A stretch of 64,000 bases of DNA, from positions 2,604,001-2,668,000 of the forward strand of contig OZ246007.1 in assembly GCA_965230515.1 (NCBI GenBank), given 5' to 3'. The position numbers and the translations under genes were made by a program. This document shows positions 43,139-52,807 of this stretch, piece after piece; the stretch's first letter is position 1, and every line of letters starts with the position of its first letter. The notes under the pieces were generated by a model. That model ran no database searches and was not told where the DNA came from. It saw only the letters and a program-made list of their open reading frames with translations. This DNA is from JAJFKB01 sp965230515 (GTDB lineage Bacteria > Pseudomonadota > Gammaproteobacteria > Pseudomonadales > IMCC2047).

Positions 43139-44212
43139 GTGACACGATCCACGATAGCGCAGATCGATCTGGGTGCGCTCCATCATAATTTTGGCCGGGT
43201 TAAAAGCTATGCACCTGATAGTAAGGTGATGCCGGTTATCAAGGCAGATGCCTATGGACACGGAGCGCTGAAAATAGCAGAGGCGCTGCCAGAAGCGGAT
43301 GGTTTCGCGGTCGCATTTATTGATGAAGCCGTTGCGCTGAGAGAAGCAGGTATTCAGCAGCCGATTATTGTCCTGCAAGGTGTATATAGCCAGCAGGAAC
43401 TGGTTCTGGCGGTTAATTTATCACTCCAGATAGTAATTCATCAGGTAGCTCAGGTTGATCTGCTGGAGCATTATAAGGAGGGTCAGCTTACAGTCTGGTT
43501 AAAGCTGGAAACCGGTATGCACCGGGCGGGTATTCCTAGTACTCAGTTCCAGGTACTTGATGCGCGGTTGCGGCGCATGAAAGCGGTTGGAAAGGTCTGT
43601 TATATGACCCATTTTGCATGTGCTGACCAGCCGAACAATCCCATGACTTCAGATCAGCTTGTGCTGTTTCAAAAGAGTACGAAGGATTTCGGAGATATTT
43701 GCAGTCTGGCAAATTCAGCTGCCATTATGACCAGACCGGATACGCACCAAGACTGGGTTCGTCCGGGAATTATGTTGTATGGAGCCTCGCCACTGTTAGA
43801 TTCAACCGCGGAAGCTGGTGGCCTTAAGCCGGTGATGACATTGACCTCCAGCGTGATTGCGGTCAAACAGCTCAATCAGGGAGATGCTGTTGGCTATGGT
43901 GCAACCTGGGTTGCCTCGTCCGCCCGCAAGATTGCGTTGGTAGCGATTGGATATGGTGATGGTTATCCGCGCAGTTTGGGAGGCAAAGCCAGAGTACTGA
44001 TTAATGGACAGCTGGCGCCGGTTGTGGGGCGGGTGTCGATGGATAGTCTGGCTATTGACGTCTCCGGGTTACCACAAGTCTGCCTGGGTGATACGGTCGT
44101 TTTATGGGGTAAAGGTTTGCCTATTGAAGAAGTAGCTGCAAAGGCGAATACTATCTCCTATGAATTACTTTGTAATATTACACAAAGAGTGCCTCGGTGC
44201 TACCATGTTTGA
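43139..44212 (+). CDS. alr: Alanine racemase, PLP-dependent
   Basis: 357 residues from GTG 43139 (a TTG at 43124 is also in frame; the GTG gives the family-like start TRSTIAQIDLGAL). PLP lysine 35 in PVIKADAYGHGALKIA; the second catalytic Tyr in VGYGATW near residue 257; GRVSMDSLAIDVS is the substrate carboxylate region. Supplies D-Ala for peptidoglycan. Follows dnaB as in Pseudomonas. Confidence 0.93.
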   Translation: MTRSTIAQIDLGALHHNFGRVKSYAPDSKVMPVIKADAYGHGALKIAEALPEADGFAVAFIDEAVALREAGIQQPIIVLQGVYSQQELVLAVNLSLQIVIHQVAQVDLLEHYKEGQLTVWLKLETGMHRAGIPSTQFQVLDARLRRMKAVGKVCYMTHFACADQPNNPMTSDQLVLFQKSTKDFGDICSLANSAAIMTRPDTHQDWVRPGIMLYGASPLLDSTAEAGGLKPVMTLTSSVIAVKQLNQGDAVGYGATWVASSARKIALVAIGYGDGYPRSLGGKARVLINGQLAPVVGRVSMDSLAIDVSGLPQVCLGDTVVLWGKGLPIEEVAAKANTISYELLCNITQRVPRCYHV

Positions 44213-44326
44213 CTTCTTCTGCTATGCTTTTTATATGCTTTGAAAAACGGAATTGATTAGGGCTATTCTAAAGCTCACCAAGCCTTTGCCGCTAATATGA
44301 ATTAGAGTGTTTTTAAGGAATTGTAA

Positions 44327-45181
44327 ATGAACAGTGCTGCTGAACTCGCCAACAAAACCAGTCGTTTGTTTTCGTTGCCGGATATCTACCTCAGGTTATC
44401 CAGATTGCTCAATGATGAGAATTCAACCGTGGACCAGATGGCCGAATTAATTGCGCTGGATGCAGCGCTTTCGGCAAGACTGTTAAAGATCGCCAACAGC
44501 TCTTTCTACAATTTTCCCGCCAATATTGAAACGATTCCCAGGGCTATTATGCTGATTGGTTCGGAGGAGCTTGCCAGTCTGGTGCTGGCTACTTCTGTGG
44601 CATCTTCTTTTAGCGGAATTTCACCGGAACTGATCGATATGGACAGTTTTTGGCGGCACAATGTTGATACCGGTCTGGTCGCGAGACAGCTGGGCAAGGC
44701 GGCCAAACAACCGGACGTAGAGCGTCTGTTCGTGATCGGGCTATTGCATAATATTGGTAAATTGATGGTACTGAGTGAATATCCTGAAAAGGTAAAACTG
44801 ATTCTTGAAGGGCCTGCCGACCAGCTACCCTGGTTGAAAGAGCAGGAGGTGCTTGGTTTCACCTTTGCTGAATGTGGAGCAGAGCTTATCAAACTCTGGC
44901 AATTGCCCAATACCATGATTGATGCTGTGCGCTGGCAACATGAACCCAGTAAAGCGGAAGTGGATGATGCCGTTGCAGCTTTGCTGCACATAGCCAGCCG
45001 GGCAGCCAGTTGGATGGATCAGGAAACCAAGGATGAAGAGCAGCTGGATTTCTTCCAGTTGATTGATCCCTGGGTTTGGGAGCGCACGGGTCTGGAACTT
45101 AATGACATGGATGAGGCGATTGAGTTTGCACAGATTGAGGCGTGGAATATTCTGGGACTGATTACCGCCTCAGTTCATTGA
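44327..45181 (+). CDS. HDOD domain protein
   Basis: 284 residues. The HDOD signature is seen: DAALSARLLKIANSSFYNFP near residue 45, IPRAIMLIGSEELASLVLA, and HNVDTGLVARQLGK and FVIGLLHNIGKLMV. In this superfamily the HD residues are partly lost and the domain acts in signalling rather than phosphohydrolysis. No receiver or GGDEF domain is attached. Convergent with the next gene and overlapping it by seven bases. Confidence 0.87.
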   Translation: MNSAAELANKTSRLFSLPDIYLRLSRLLNDENSTVDQMAELIALDAALSARLLKIANSSFYNFPANIETIPRAIMLIGSEELASLVLATSVASSFSGISPELIDMDSFWRHNVDTGLVARQLGKAAKQPDVERLFVIGLLHNIGKLMVLSEYPEKVKLILEGPADQLPWLKEQEVLGFTFAECGAELIKLWQLPNTMIDAVRWQHEPSKAEVDDAVAALLHIASRAASWMDQETKDEEQLDFFQLIDPWVWERTGLELNDMDEAIEFAQIEAWNILGLITASVH

Positions 45182-46596
45182 GACTCATCTCTCGTATAGA
45201 CTGTCGGGTGTTTTCGATGGGCGTTAGTGAGTACTGGTTGTTTTGGTGTCGCTTGCTCTCCGATCGCGCTCATCAGTGCTGCTATTCTTCTGTCTTGCCA
45301 GCCGGATAAATTCTGCTTTTCTCCTGTAACAAAATCTGCCTGCTCGACCATATCATGGAAAGAGCCTGAGCGAAGTCCATGATCTCTAAGGGCATGAATT
45401 AATTTCAGCGTACGAAGGCCGTCAAACCAGGTATGTAAATGGCGTAAAAAAGAGGCCTCTGTGCGGCTGTGGCGCAGGGCGTTATGCACGGCTGGTGATG
45501 GATTCAGGTCACTGATAGCGGCCTTTGCGATCGGCAACAGAGCTTTGTTTTTTATGTGCAACCGAAGTTGTTCTTGAATGAAGGGTTCTATTGAGCTTTC
45601 GTTGAGTTGATCACGCGCACGCCAGAAATTTTGGAAAATTCCGATCCAGCTTTTGAGTAACTGGAAGGTGAGCGGATTGTAATAAAGAAATTGAGAGCGG
45701 GGATCAGAGTACGTCATAATCCCGTTTAACGCCGGTCCGGTACCAAAAGGTACTCGTGCCGAGAGGCGACCTGCAAGGGTAATTGTTGGTTGATCAAGCT
45801 GGCATATCGGCGCGAGTTTCACAAGCTTGTTTAACAGGTAAAAATCTTCAGCGGCACTGCGTTTTGGAAACCCTCGAACCTGAGCATAGTAGCGGGCATT
45901 GATGGCTATGATGCTTCCCAGCGAATGGAATGCGTAGGGGGAGCCTGCCCAACCCAGGCCGGTCACGTAGTAGTGTAGTGACAGTTCATAAAGATCCATC
46001 GCCAGCTTGGTTTCAGGCTGATCGCATTGGTGTTGATAGGGGAACAGTATTGCTGAATGACTTGGATCGAGGGGTGTGTCGAGATAATCTGTCGGCAGTT
46101 GAGCGTCCGCGTCGGTACTGTGTATCCAGTCAGAGCAGATATGCCCGTTTGTGATTAACCAGTAGCCGATATCGCAGCCGATTTTCCGAGCAAGTCCGAC
46201 ACCCTGGCGATTGGGGATTTCACGACCGCTTGTGCATCGGTCGATTACCAGCAGGTCAATTTTTTCAGAAAAGCGTAACAGACTGATCGATTGGTCGGGC
46301 ATTTGCCAACTGGTTGGTAGTTCCTGCAATAACCGTTTTAGTAGATTAACAGTATTCTGTGCGGCGAGCTCTTGATTATGCTGGACACATCTCTGAGGAA
46401 TATTTAAAACCAGTATCACCAGCGCTGAGTCCTTGCTATTGAGCGCTCCAAGTGTTTGATCAAGAAAGAAGCAGGGTTCGTCGTAGACCGGAATGACGAT
46501 TAGTTTTTGATAGCTCATCGCACCGGTAAATGACTGCGCAAACAAGTCAGTTTCAGGTTCGGCATAGCGGGAGAGGTATTTATCGGTGGCTCGCAT
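45175..46596 (-). CDS. Glycosyltransferase family 2-like protein
   Basis: 473 residues. KLIVIPVYDEPCFFLDQTLGALNS is a GT-A beginning, and IHSTDADAQLPTDYL has the DxD-type Asp cluster; GSIIAINARYYAQVRGFPKRSAAEDFYLLNKL is a GT2-like acceptor segment (with ED). The C-terminal 180 residues are helical and not recognised. No membrane helix. Substrate unknown; neighbours give no pathway. Confidence 0.7.
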   Translation of the reverse strand: MRATDKYLSRYAEPETDLFAQSFTGAMSYQKLIVIPVYDEPCFFLDQTLGALNSKDSALVILVLNIPQRCVQHNQELAAQNTVNLLKRLLQELPTSWQMPDQSISLLRFSEKIDLLVIDRCTSGREIPNRQGVGLARKIGCDIGYWLITNGHICSDWIHSTDADAQLPTDYLDTPLDPSHSAILFPYQHQCDQPETKLAMDLYELSLHYYVTGLGWAGSPYAFHSLGSIIAINARYYAQVRGFPKRSAAEDFYLLNKLVKLAPICQLDQPTITLAGRLSARVPFGTGPALNGIMTYSDPRSQFLYYNPLTFQLLKSWIGIFQNFWRARDQLNESSIEPFIQEQLRLHIKNKALLPIAKAAISDLNPSPAVHNALRHSRTEASFLRHLHTWFDGLRTLKLIHALRDHGLRSGSFHDMVEQADFVTGEKQNLSGWQDRRIAALMSAIGEQATPKQPVLTNAHRKHPTVYTRDESQ

Positions 46597-46720
46597 CAAT
46601 TTTTTTATGGCACAGTGCCAAAGGTTCTCCTCGTTGTTAATCTGTTGTCTGGCAGTATGTTGTCTATTCTATTCAGTATCGGGTATATCCGATACCTTAT
46701 CCGAACTTAATGGCAATAAT

Positions 46721-46743
46721 CAGGGTGCCCAGAGGGCACCCTG
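46721..46743 (-). terminator. Hairpin after the peroxiredoxin-glutaredoxin gene
   Basis: A perfect ten-base stem (CAGGGTGCCC / GGGCACCCTG) with loop AGA. On the minus strand it is followed by ATTATT, so termination is moderate. Confidence 0.55.
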
Positions 46744-46761
46744 ATGAGCGAAGTTTATGAC

Positions 46762-47496
46762 TCAACCCCTCAGATATTGTTCAAGGTCGTCAGCACTGCC
46801 AATCAGTTGGCCTCCGATAAATACCTGGGGTGTGGTGGCATTTCCTGATACAGCACGCAGTGTCCTGGTGGTAATACGTTTGCCAAGTTCGACCTCCTCG
46901 TAATCCAGTCCTGCATCGTTCAACAGCTGTTTGGCTCGTGTGCAGTGCGAACAGCCGACCTTGGTAAAGATGGTTACAAAGTCGGGTTTCTTTGCGTCGC
47001 TATTGATGTAATCCAGCATTGTATCTGCGTCTGACACATGAAACGGATCACCCGGTTCTTCGGGTTCAATAAACATTTTTTCAACCACGCCGTCTTTAAC
47101 CAGCATGGAGTATCGCCAGGAACGGTTCCCAAAACCCAGATCATTTTTGGCTACCAGCATACCCATGCCTTCAGTAAACTCTCCATTGCCATCAGGGATC
47201 AGGCGAACATTCTCTGCATGCTGATCTTGCTGCCAGGCATCCATAACAAATCCGTCATTTACCGATATGCAGACGATTTCATCGACGCCGTTATCGTAGA
47301 AACACTTTGCCAGCTCATTGTATCTGGGCAGGTGGGTCGCTGAGCAGGTGGGGGTAAAGGCACCGGGCAGGGAAAATACCACCACGGTTTTACCCTTGAA
47401 CAACTCGTCGCTGGTAACATCGAGCCAGTCGTCGTTGGCTCGTGTTCTGAAAGTAACCTGGGGTACAGATTGCCCTTCTTTTGATTCAAACATCAT
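46762..47496 (-). CDS. Hybrid peroxiredoxin-glutaredoxin (Prx5-Grx fusion)
   Basis: 244 residues. Residues 1-160: Prx5-type peroxiredoxin with peroxidatic Cys51 in PGAFTPTCSATHLP. Residues about 170-244: glutaredoxin with CSHC in VTIFTKVGCSHCTRAKQLL and the GSH-binding TTPQVFIGGQLIGSADDL. The fusion reduces peroxides with glutathione directly. ATG 47496 has GAGGAG upstream (a second ATG follows at once). An OxyR-like site lies upstream at 47581. Confidence 0.92.
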   Translation of the reverse strand: MMFESKEGQSVPQVTFRTRANDDWLDVTSDELFKGKTVVVFSLPGAFTPTCSATHLPRYNELAKCFYDNGVDEIVCISVNDGFVMDAWQQDQHAENVRLIPDGNGEFTEGMGMLVAKNDLGFGNRSWRYSMLVKDGVVEKMFIEPEEPGDPFHVSDADTMLDYINSDAKKPDFVTIFTKVGCSHCTRAKQLLNDAGLDYEEVELGKRITTRTLRAVSGNATTPQVFIGGQLIGSADDLEQYLRG

Positions 47497-47580
47497 GCTA
47501 CTCCTCATTAATAAGTTGCTAGAGGGGTTACTATTACAGATATAGATATATTGTTTAAATTAAATATTTAAATATCAATG

Positions 47581-47595
47581 ATAGCAAATAACTAT
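47581..47595 (-). promoter_or_regulatory. Candidate OxyR half-site upstream of the Prx-Grx gene
   Basis: ATAGCAAATAACTAT matches the OxyR element ATAG-N7-CTAT. It sits about 85 bases before the start codon. The second element expected seven bases away is not clear. Confidence 0.4.
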
Positions 47596-47614
47596 GTTTG
47601 GTCTGGTGGTGGCA

Positions 47615-49309
47615 TTATGCTCGAAATTTGCTGAGCCATCTCCATAGCAGGCCGTCTGGCCCTTCTCTTCCGGTGCGCACGTAGCGCAGTGTATTGTGAT
47701 TAGAGATGGTCCATTGCATAAAGGTTTTTGCCTGTGTGCGACCGCAGAACAGAATTTCGTCGCCCTGTTTTAGCTCAGTGCTGGGGTTGGGCAACATAAT
47801 TGATTGCTTGCCTCGTTTGATGAGCATGGGAATAACGGGTAAAGCATCTTCCCGCTCACGTGGATCCCGGCACAGATAGGCAACTTTCATGGCTTGGCCT
47901 TGTGCCAGGAGTTCAAAGGGGGCGGGGCTTTCATCGAGCACCATTTTGAACGTCCAAGCGTCCATTTGCTGACCATCGAGAGTATTGGCAATACGTAAGA
48001 ACAGCGTTCTGGCCCACTCTTCGTCATAATCGCGTGCCAGATTAAAAAACTCCATGAGTAATGGAGTCAAAATCAGCATAAAGATCTCATTGGCGATAAT
48101 ATGACCGGGTTCCATGATCATATTGACGTCGGCGGCCCTGAAGATGGGCTTGTTGGCTCCGCTGTTCTGGCGGGCAATGGTGATCAGGTCTGGCTTGATA
48201 TTGCGTGCAGTGATAATGATAGACAGATTGTCCGCGTCATCGGATGTTCCGGCGATGATGCCCACAGCCGACTCAATACCAGCCTCCCGCAGCGTATCGG
48301 CCTCTGTCCCCACTCCCAGTATGGTGCCTTCGGGTATATTTCTTTGATCCGGATTGACGTCGATAAATGTCATATCAATCTTGTGTTCGCGAAACATCGC
48401 TTCCAACGCTCTACCAAATCGGCCATAGCCGCAGATCACCCAGCTGCCATCGGTATGTTGGTTGGGAACGGTTAATACCTTATGGTGAGGATTGACGATC
48501 AGGTCATGGATGAGATGTTTGTAGGGGTCTTTGAGTGTTACGATCAGATGGTCGGCAAAGGTACTGAACGGGTCGATGATATAATCTGTGCCAAATGAGT
48601 CCAGATTGGCGGTAGTCTCTTTTGACTGTGTCCGGCTGATCACTGTGCGTTCCGGTTTGACCAGCTTGCTGTCTATAGCGATTTGCAGGTTGGCATGATC
48701 ATCATTGGTTAGGGCCAAAACGCCAACGCAAAGCGGACTCTGTATGCCGGCCAGATTTAAAATATCAGGGTCTGAGGCGTCCGCACACAGGGCTGGTACG
48801 GATAAGGTAATTTCATCAGCGGCAAGTTCGTCAATCAGGCGCTGGTTGTGATCGATGACGACCGTTTTAATACCGGCGGAATCGAGCTGGTGCACCAGAC
48901 GATTGCCGGTCACACCGTAACCGCAGACCAGATAAAAAGGTTCGTTAATATGGTTAACTCTTCGTGCGAAGGAAGTTCTTTTTATTAACCGGTGATAGCT
49001 GGAATCCTGAAACAGGGCGAAGATAGTGCCGATTCCGTATAGCCAGGAGATGACGGTGGCGTAAATAGTCACCATGGTCCAGGCGCGCTGACCTGGAGTG
49101 AAGGGATAGGGTAGCTCTCCAAAACCAATTGTCGAGCCCATAAAACTGACAAAATAGGTGGCGTGGAAGAAATCCATACGCCACGGGTTGCCCTGATCAT
49201 CCTGTCCCGGGATCAGTACAAACCCCAGAATCGATAACGAGTAAACAACGATCAGTGTGATAATCGGTGCACGCAGGCGCCGTAACAAAAGATAAAAAAC
49301 GTGTTGCAT
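47615..49309 (-). CDS. Potassium channel with two RCK/TrkA-N domains
   Basis: 564 residues. Two transmembrane helices flank a pore loop with selectivity sequence TIGFG at 60-64 (TYFVSFMGSTIGFGELPY). Two Rossmann RCK domains follow: YLVCGYGVTGNRLVHQLDSA (NAD-binding) and WVICGYGRFGRALEAMF, with DASDPDILNLAGI between. A TrkA-C domain is likely at the end (IMLPNPSTELKQGDEILFCGRT). A two-RCK layout fits gated K+ flux. The next gene encodes a small membrane protein, 30 bases away. Confidence 0.9.
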   Translation of the reverse strand: MQHVFYLLLRRLRAPIITLIVVYSLSILGFVLIPGQDDQGNPWRMDFFHATYFVSFMGSTIGFGELPYPFTPGQRAWTMVTIYATVISWLYGIGTIFALFQDSSYHRLIKRTSFARRVNHINEPFYLVCGYGVTGNRLVHQLDSAGIKTVVIDHNQRLIDELAADEITLSVPALCADASDPDILNLAGIQSPLCVGVLALTNDDHANLQIAIDSKLVKPERTVISRTQSKETTANLDSFGTDYIIDPFSTFADHLIVTLKDPYKHLIHDLIVNPHHKVLTVPNQHTDGSWVICGYGRFGRALEAMFREHKIDMTFIDVNPDQRNIPEGTILGVGTEADTLREAGIESAVGIIAGTSDDADNLSIIITARNIKPDLITIARQNSGANKPIFRAADVNMIMEPGHIIANEIFMLILTPLLMEFFNLARDYDEEWARTLFLRIANTLDGQQMDAWTFKMVLDESPAPFELLAQGQAMKVAYLCRDPREREDALPVIPMLIKRGKQSIMLPNPSTELKQGDEILFCGRTQAKTFMQWTISNHNTLRYVRTGREGPDGLLWRWLSKFRA

Positions 49310-49339
49310 CAGGCCGGATTCCCCATTGTGGCCTTCCTG

Positions 49340-49723
49340 TTAATGACGCACCATGATGGTTTCCAGTATCAGCAGGATAACGGAAGTGATATTGGCCAAA
49401 AGCGCACCCGCAGAAAGCGATACGATGCTGGCCATGACAGCCGAGTTCAAGCCGATATCACTGAAATTATTAGCAAATGCCCAGACAATTGCGGCGATAA
49501 CCAGCTGAAGATCCGCAACAAAGCTTGTCGCCAGTAATACCGCACCGACGTGGGTGCGATCACCGAATTTCATAATAGTGGCAATCAGACTGACCACAAT
49601 GGCGGCATACAGCTCGTAAACATTATGGTGATCAGGGTTGTCGATATCACCGAGGAAAAAACCAAAGTTCAGGGTGAGGGCGAGCACAATAAAAAAAGCA
49701 AAAACCACCTTTTCGCTATTCAT
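49340..49723 (-). CDS. DUF6394-like small membrane protein, channel neighbour
   Basis: 127 residues from ATG 49723. Four hydrophobic helices: KVVFAFFIVLALTLNFGFFLG, YELYAAIVVSLIATIMKF, AVLLATSFVADLQLVIAAIVW and SLSAGALLANITSVILLILE. The sequence NFGFFLGDIDNPDHHNVYEL is characteristic of a family that I believe is DUF6394, often located next to this channel type. The function is unknown; a channel partner is an inference from the neighbourhood. Confidence 0.7.
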   Translation of the reverse strand: MNSEKVVFAFFIVLALTLNFGFFLGDIDNPDHHNVYELYAAIVVSLIATIMKFGDRTHVGAVLLATSFVADLQLVIAAIVWAFANNFSDIGLNSAVMASIVSLSAGALLANITSVILLILETIMVRH

Positions 49724-49779
49724 GTTGTTTTTCCGTCTGGTTTTTAGGGGTGCGCCCCTATTATCGTGAAAAACCCGCA

Positions 49780-50484
49780 CTATTCAATGGTTGTGCGAGC
49801 AATACACCAGATTTGTATCTCCTTTACGCCGGCTCGAATCAGGGAATTGGTTAATGCAGTCGCTGTTGCACCGGTTGTCATAACATCGTCAACAATAGCG
49901 ACCGACTTAATATCATGGGGAACACAGGACCGAAAAGCACCCTTTAGATTTCTTTTTCGGGTTTTGGCATCCAGTCCGGATTGGGGAGGGTTATTGATCA
50001 TCCGTTCGCAGGCACTGCCCAGTAATGGCAGGTTGAGTTGATCGCTACAATGGTTGGCAATCTCATAGGATTGGTTAAAGCCTCGAAGCTTAAGGCGTTT
50101 TTGGTGAAGTGGTATGGGAATGATCGCTTGCGGCAATGAAAAAGGTGGCGTAAGTGATGTAACATGGTCGGCCAGTAGATTGCCAAACAGTCGCCCATAG
50201 CAGAGCTGCTGGTGGTATTTGAGCAGGCCGATCAGCTTGTCGACAGGATGTTGATATTGAAGGAGGCAGATGCTCTGATAGGGAGGCGTCTGCTTCATGC
50301 AGGTACCGCAACGATCATACTGACCACCGGGTAGGGGATTGGCGCAATAACGACATGCATTACGAAGCCAGGGTAGCTCGTGATAGCAGCCCGTGCAGAG
50401 TCCGCTCGTTGAGCGGCTAATGGACTCGCCGCAGATTGGACAAAACTGCCCAAACAGATTAAATAATGACCAGTTGTTAACCAT
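49780..50484 (-). CDS. comF: ComF family phosphoribosyltransferase-like protein
   Basis: 234 residues. N-terminal zinc-ribbon-like cysteines (CPICG, CTGC, CRYC, CGTC), then a type I PRTase fold: AIIPIPLHQKRLKLRGFNQS, and the PRPP-binding VAIVDDVMTTGATATA. In naturally transformable bacteria ComF helps DNA uptake. Start at ATG 50484 (AAGGA five bases upstream), but ATG 50490 is possible. Divergent from bioB. Confidence 0.88.
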   Translation of the reverse strand: MVNNWSLFNLFGQFCPICGESISRSTSGLCTGCYHELPWLRNACRYCANPLPGGQYDRCGTCMKQTPPYQSICLLQYQHPVDKLIGLLKYHQQLCYGRLFGNLLADHVTSLTPPFSLPQAIIPIPLHQKRLKLRGFNQSYEIANHCSDQLNLPLLGSACERMINNPPQSGLDAKTRKRNLKGAFRSCVPHDIKSVAIVDDVMTTGATATALTNSLIRAGVKEIQIWCIARTTIE

Positions 50485-50570
50485 ATCCATCCTTGGAGGT
50501 TGACAGGTGGGGCTGTGCTGATAGTATTGTGCACCCTTAGCATAACTCACTGCAAGCTCGAGGAATAACA

Positions 50571-51629
50571 ATGAGTGCAAAGCAATCGCCACCTCTGCGG
50601 CATGACTGGACTGAGTCGGAAATTCAACATTTTTTTGAAATGCCCTTTAATGACCTGATTTATATGGCGCAAACGGTGCACCGTCAGCATTTTGATCCGA
50701 ATCAGGTTCAGGTCAGTACTCTGCTCTCAATTAAGACCGGTGCATGTCCTGAGGATTGCAAATACTGTCCGCAAAGTGGTCATTACAATACCGGGCTCGA
50801 GAAAGAGAAGCTGTTAGAGATACAGAAGGTTGTTGCTGAGGCGCAAAAAGCCAAAGAAAAAGGGGCATCGCGATTCTGTATGGGTGCTGCCTGGCGTTCT
50901 CCCAGTGATCGCGATATGTGTGCAGTACTGGAGATGATCAGGCAGGTCAAAGAGCTGGGCATGGAAACCTGTATGACCCTCGGCATGCTGACTGACAAGC
51001 AGGCTCAGCAACTGTCCGACGTAGGACTTGATTACTATAACCATAATCTTGATACCTCTCCTGAATTTTACGGTGACATCATCACCACCCGTACCTACCA
51101 GGATAGACTGGATACGCTTGATAATGTGCGCAATGCCGGGATGAAAATCTGCTCTGGAGGAATCGTCGGCATGGGTGAGGCACTGAAGGATCGTATTGGC
51201 CTTCTTAAACAGCTGGCCAACCTGCCCCAACACCCGGAGAGTGTGCCCATTAATAAGCTGGTAAAGGTTGAAGGTACCCCACTGGACGATGCCGAGGAGT
51301 TGGAACCCTTTGATTTCGTGCGCACCATAGCGGTTGCCCGTATTCTGATGCCGCAGTCACATGTTCGATTGTCCGCAGGACGTGAAGAAATGAATGAGCA
51401 GATGCAATCGCTCTGCTTTCTGGCGGGAGCCAACTCCATCTTTTATGGCGAAAAATTGTTAACGACCACCAACCCGGAAGCGGACAAAGACCGCATGTTG
51501 TTCCAAAAACTTGGCATTAATCCTGAGCAGCATGAGCAATCCTGCCAGCAACAGACCCGGGAAACTGAATTTTTTACTTCGTTGCGAAATCAGGAACAGA
51601 ATAAACTGTTTTACGATGCGGCAGGTTGA
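50571..51629 (+). CDS. bioB: Biotin synthase
   Basis: 352 residues. Radical SAM cluster Cys59, Cys63 and Cys66 in ACPEDCKYCPQSGHYN; FCMGAAWRSPSDRD and CSGGIVGMGE, VPINKLVKVEGTPL and VRLSAGREEM are the BioB landmarks. Inserts sulphur into dethiobiotin using a 2Fe-2S cluster. First gene of the biotin operon; its stop overlaps a possible TTG of bioF. No BirA operator was found upstream. Confidence 0.96.
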   Translation: MSAKQSPPLRHDWTESEIQHFFEMPFNDLIYMAQTVHRQHFDPNQVQVSTLLSIKTGACPEDCKYCPQSGHYNTGLEKEKLLEIQKVVAEAQKAKEKGASRFCMGAAWRSPSDRDMCAVLEMIRQVKELGMETCMTLGMLTDKQAQQLSDVGLDYYNHNLDTSPEFYGDIITTRTYQDRLDTLDNVRNAGMKICSGGIVGMGEALKDRIGLLKQLANLPQHPESVPINKLVKVEGTPLDDAEELEPFDFVRTIAVARILMPQSHVRLSAGREEMNEQMQSLCFLAGANSIFYGEKLLTTTNPEADKDRMLFQKLGINPEQHEQSCQQQTRETEFFTSLRNQEQNKLFYDAAG

Positions 51630-51640
51630 GTGTTGAGCGA

Positions 51641-52807
51641 ATGTCTGATTTTGAATCATTACAGGATGATTTGAACGATCGTCGACAACAGCATCTTTAC
51701 CGGTCTCGTCTGGTTGTTGATAGTCCGCAGGGGCCGGAAATCATACTCGCGGGTAACCCTTATCTTAATTTCTGTAGCAACGACTATCTTGGTCTGGCCA
51801 ACCATCCGGAGTTGATCAGTGCCTTTCAAAAAGCAGCTCAGCAGTTCGGAGTAGGCAGTGGTGCTTCGCATCTGGTAAACGGCCACAGTCAATACCACCA
51901 TCAACTTGAAGAGGCGCTCGCAGAGTTCACTGGCCGGCCGCGGGCGCTGCTGTTCTCGACCGGTTATATGGCTAATCTGGGAGTTGTAAATGCATTGCTC
52001 GGCAAAAGTGATGGGGTCTTTGAGGATCGTTTGAATCACGCGTCACTTCTTGACGCGGGTATTTTATCCGGTGCGCGTTTTCATAGGTATCGGCACCGCG
52101 ATAGCGACGATCTGGAAGCGCGCCTGGCGCGGGACAACAAAGGTAAGCGGCTGATTGTGACGGATGGCGTTTTCAGTATGGATGGCGATTTTGCACCCTT
52201 GGACCGGCTGGCGCAGGTAGCTCGTCAGCAGCAGGCATGGCTCATGGTCGATGATGCGCATGGTCTGGGTTGTATCGGTGATACCGGGCGAGGATCGACC
52301 GAGGTTTTTAAATTAACAAATGCAGATGTGCCGGTTCTGGTCGGCACATTGGGTAAGGGCTTTGGTACAGCCGGTGCGTTTGTTGCGGGCAGCGAGACAC
52401 TGATTGAGACGCTGATTCAAAAGGCGAGAACCTATATTTATACCACCGCGATGCCGCCCGCGGTCGCAGCTGCTACCCTGGTAAGTCTGAAGCTGGTTCA
52501 GAAGGAGAGTTGGCGTCGTGAGCATTTGAAACAGCTGGTTTCCAAGTTTCGTCAGGGTGCCGAACAAATGGGTATCAAGCTTATGGATTCGCAGACACCA
52601 ATCCAGCCTATATTGACAGGTTCTGCGGAAGAGGCTTTACGGATCAGTGACGGTTTGAAGCAGCGCGGAATTTTGGTAACAGCGATTCGTCCTCCAACGG
52701 TCCCCAGGGGAACAGCAAGATTGCGAGTGACTTTCAGCGCCGCTCACAGCGAGTTACAGGTGGAGCGGTTGCTGCAAGCTCTGGAACAGGTGGTAAAACC
52801 GTCGTGA
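51641..52807 (+). CDS. bioF: 8-amino-7-oxononanoate synthase
   Basis: 388 residues. FCSNDYLGLANHP, GSGASHLVNGHSQYHHQLE, DDAHGLGCIGDTGRG and GTLGKGFGTAGAFV with the PLP lysine. Condenses pimeloyl-ACP with alanine. ATG 51641 is used; the end overlaps bioH by GTGA. Confidence 0.95.
   Translation: MSDFESLQDDLNDRRQQHLYRSRLVVDSPQGPEIILAGNPYLNFCSNDYLGLANHPELISAFQKAAQQFGVGSGASHLVNGHSQYHHQLEEALAEFTGRPRALLFSTGYMANLGVVNALLGKSDGVFEDRLNHASLLDAGILSGARFHRYRHRDSDDLEARLARDNKGKRLIVTDGVFSMDGDFAPLDRLAQVARQQQAWLMVDDAHGLGCIGDTGRGSTEVFKLTNADVPVLVGTLGKGFGTAGAFVAGSETLIETLIQKARTYIYTTAMPPAVAAATLVSLKLVQKESWRREHLKQLVSKFRQGAEQMGIKLMDSQTPIQPILTGSAEEALRISDGLKQRGILVTAIRPPTVPRGTARLRVTFSAAHSELQVERLLQALEQVVKPS

Noticed and set aside
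50485..50570. BirA operator in front of bioB
   Set aside because: GGTTGACA and TTGTGCACC occur in the wrong order and spacing for TTGTAAACC-N-GGTTTACAA.
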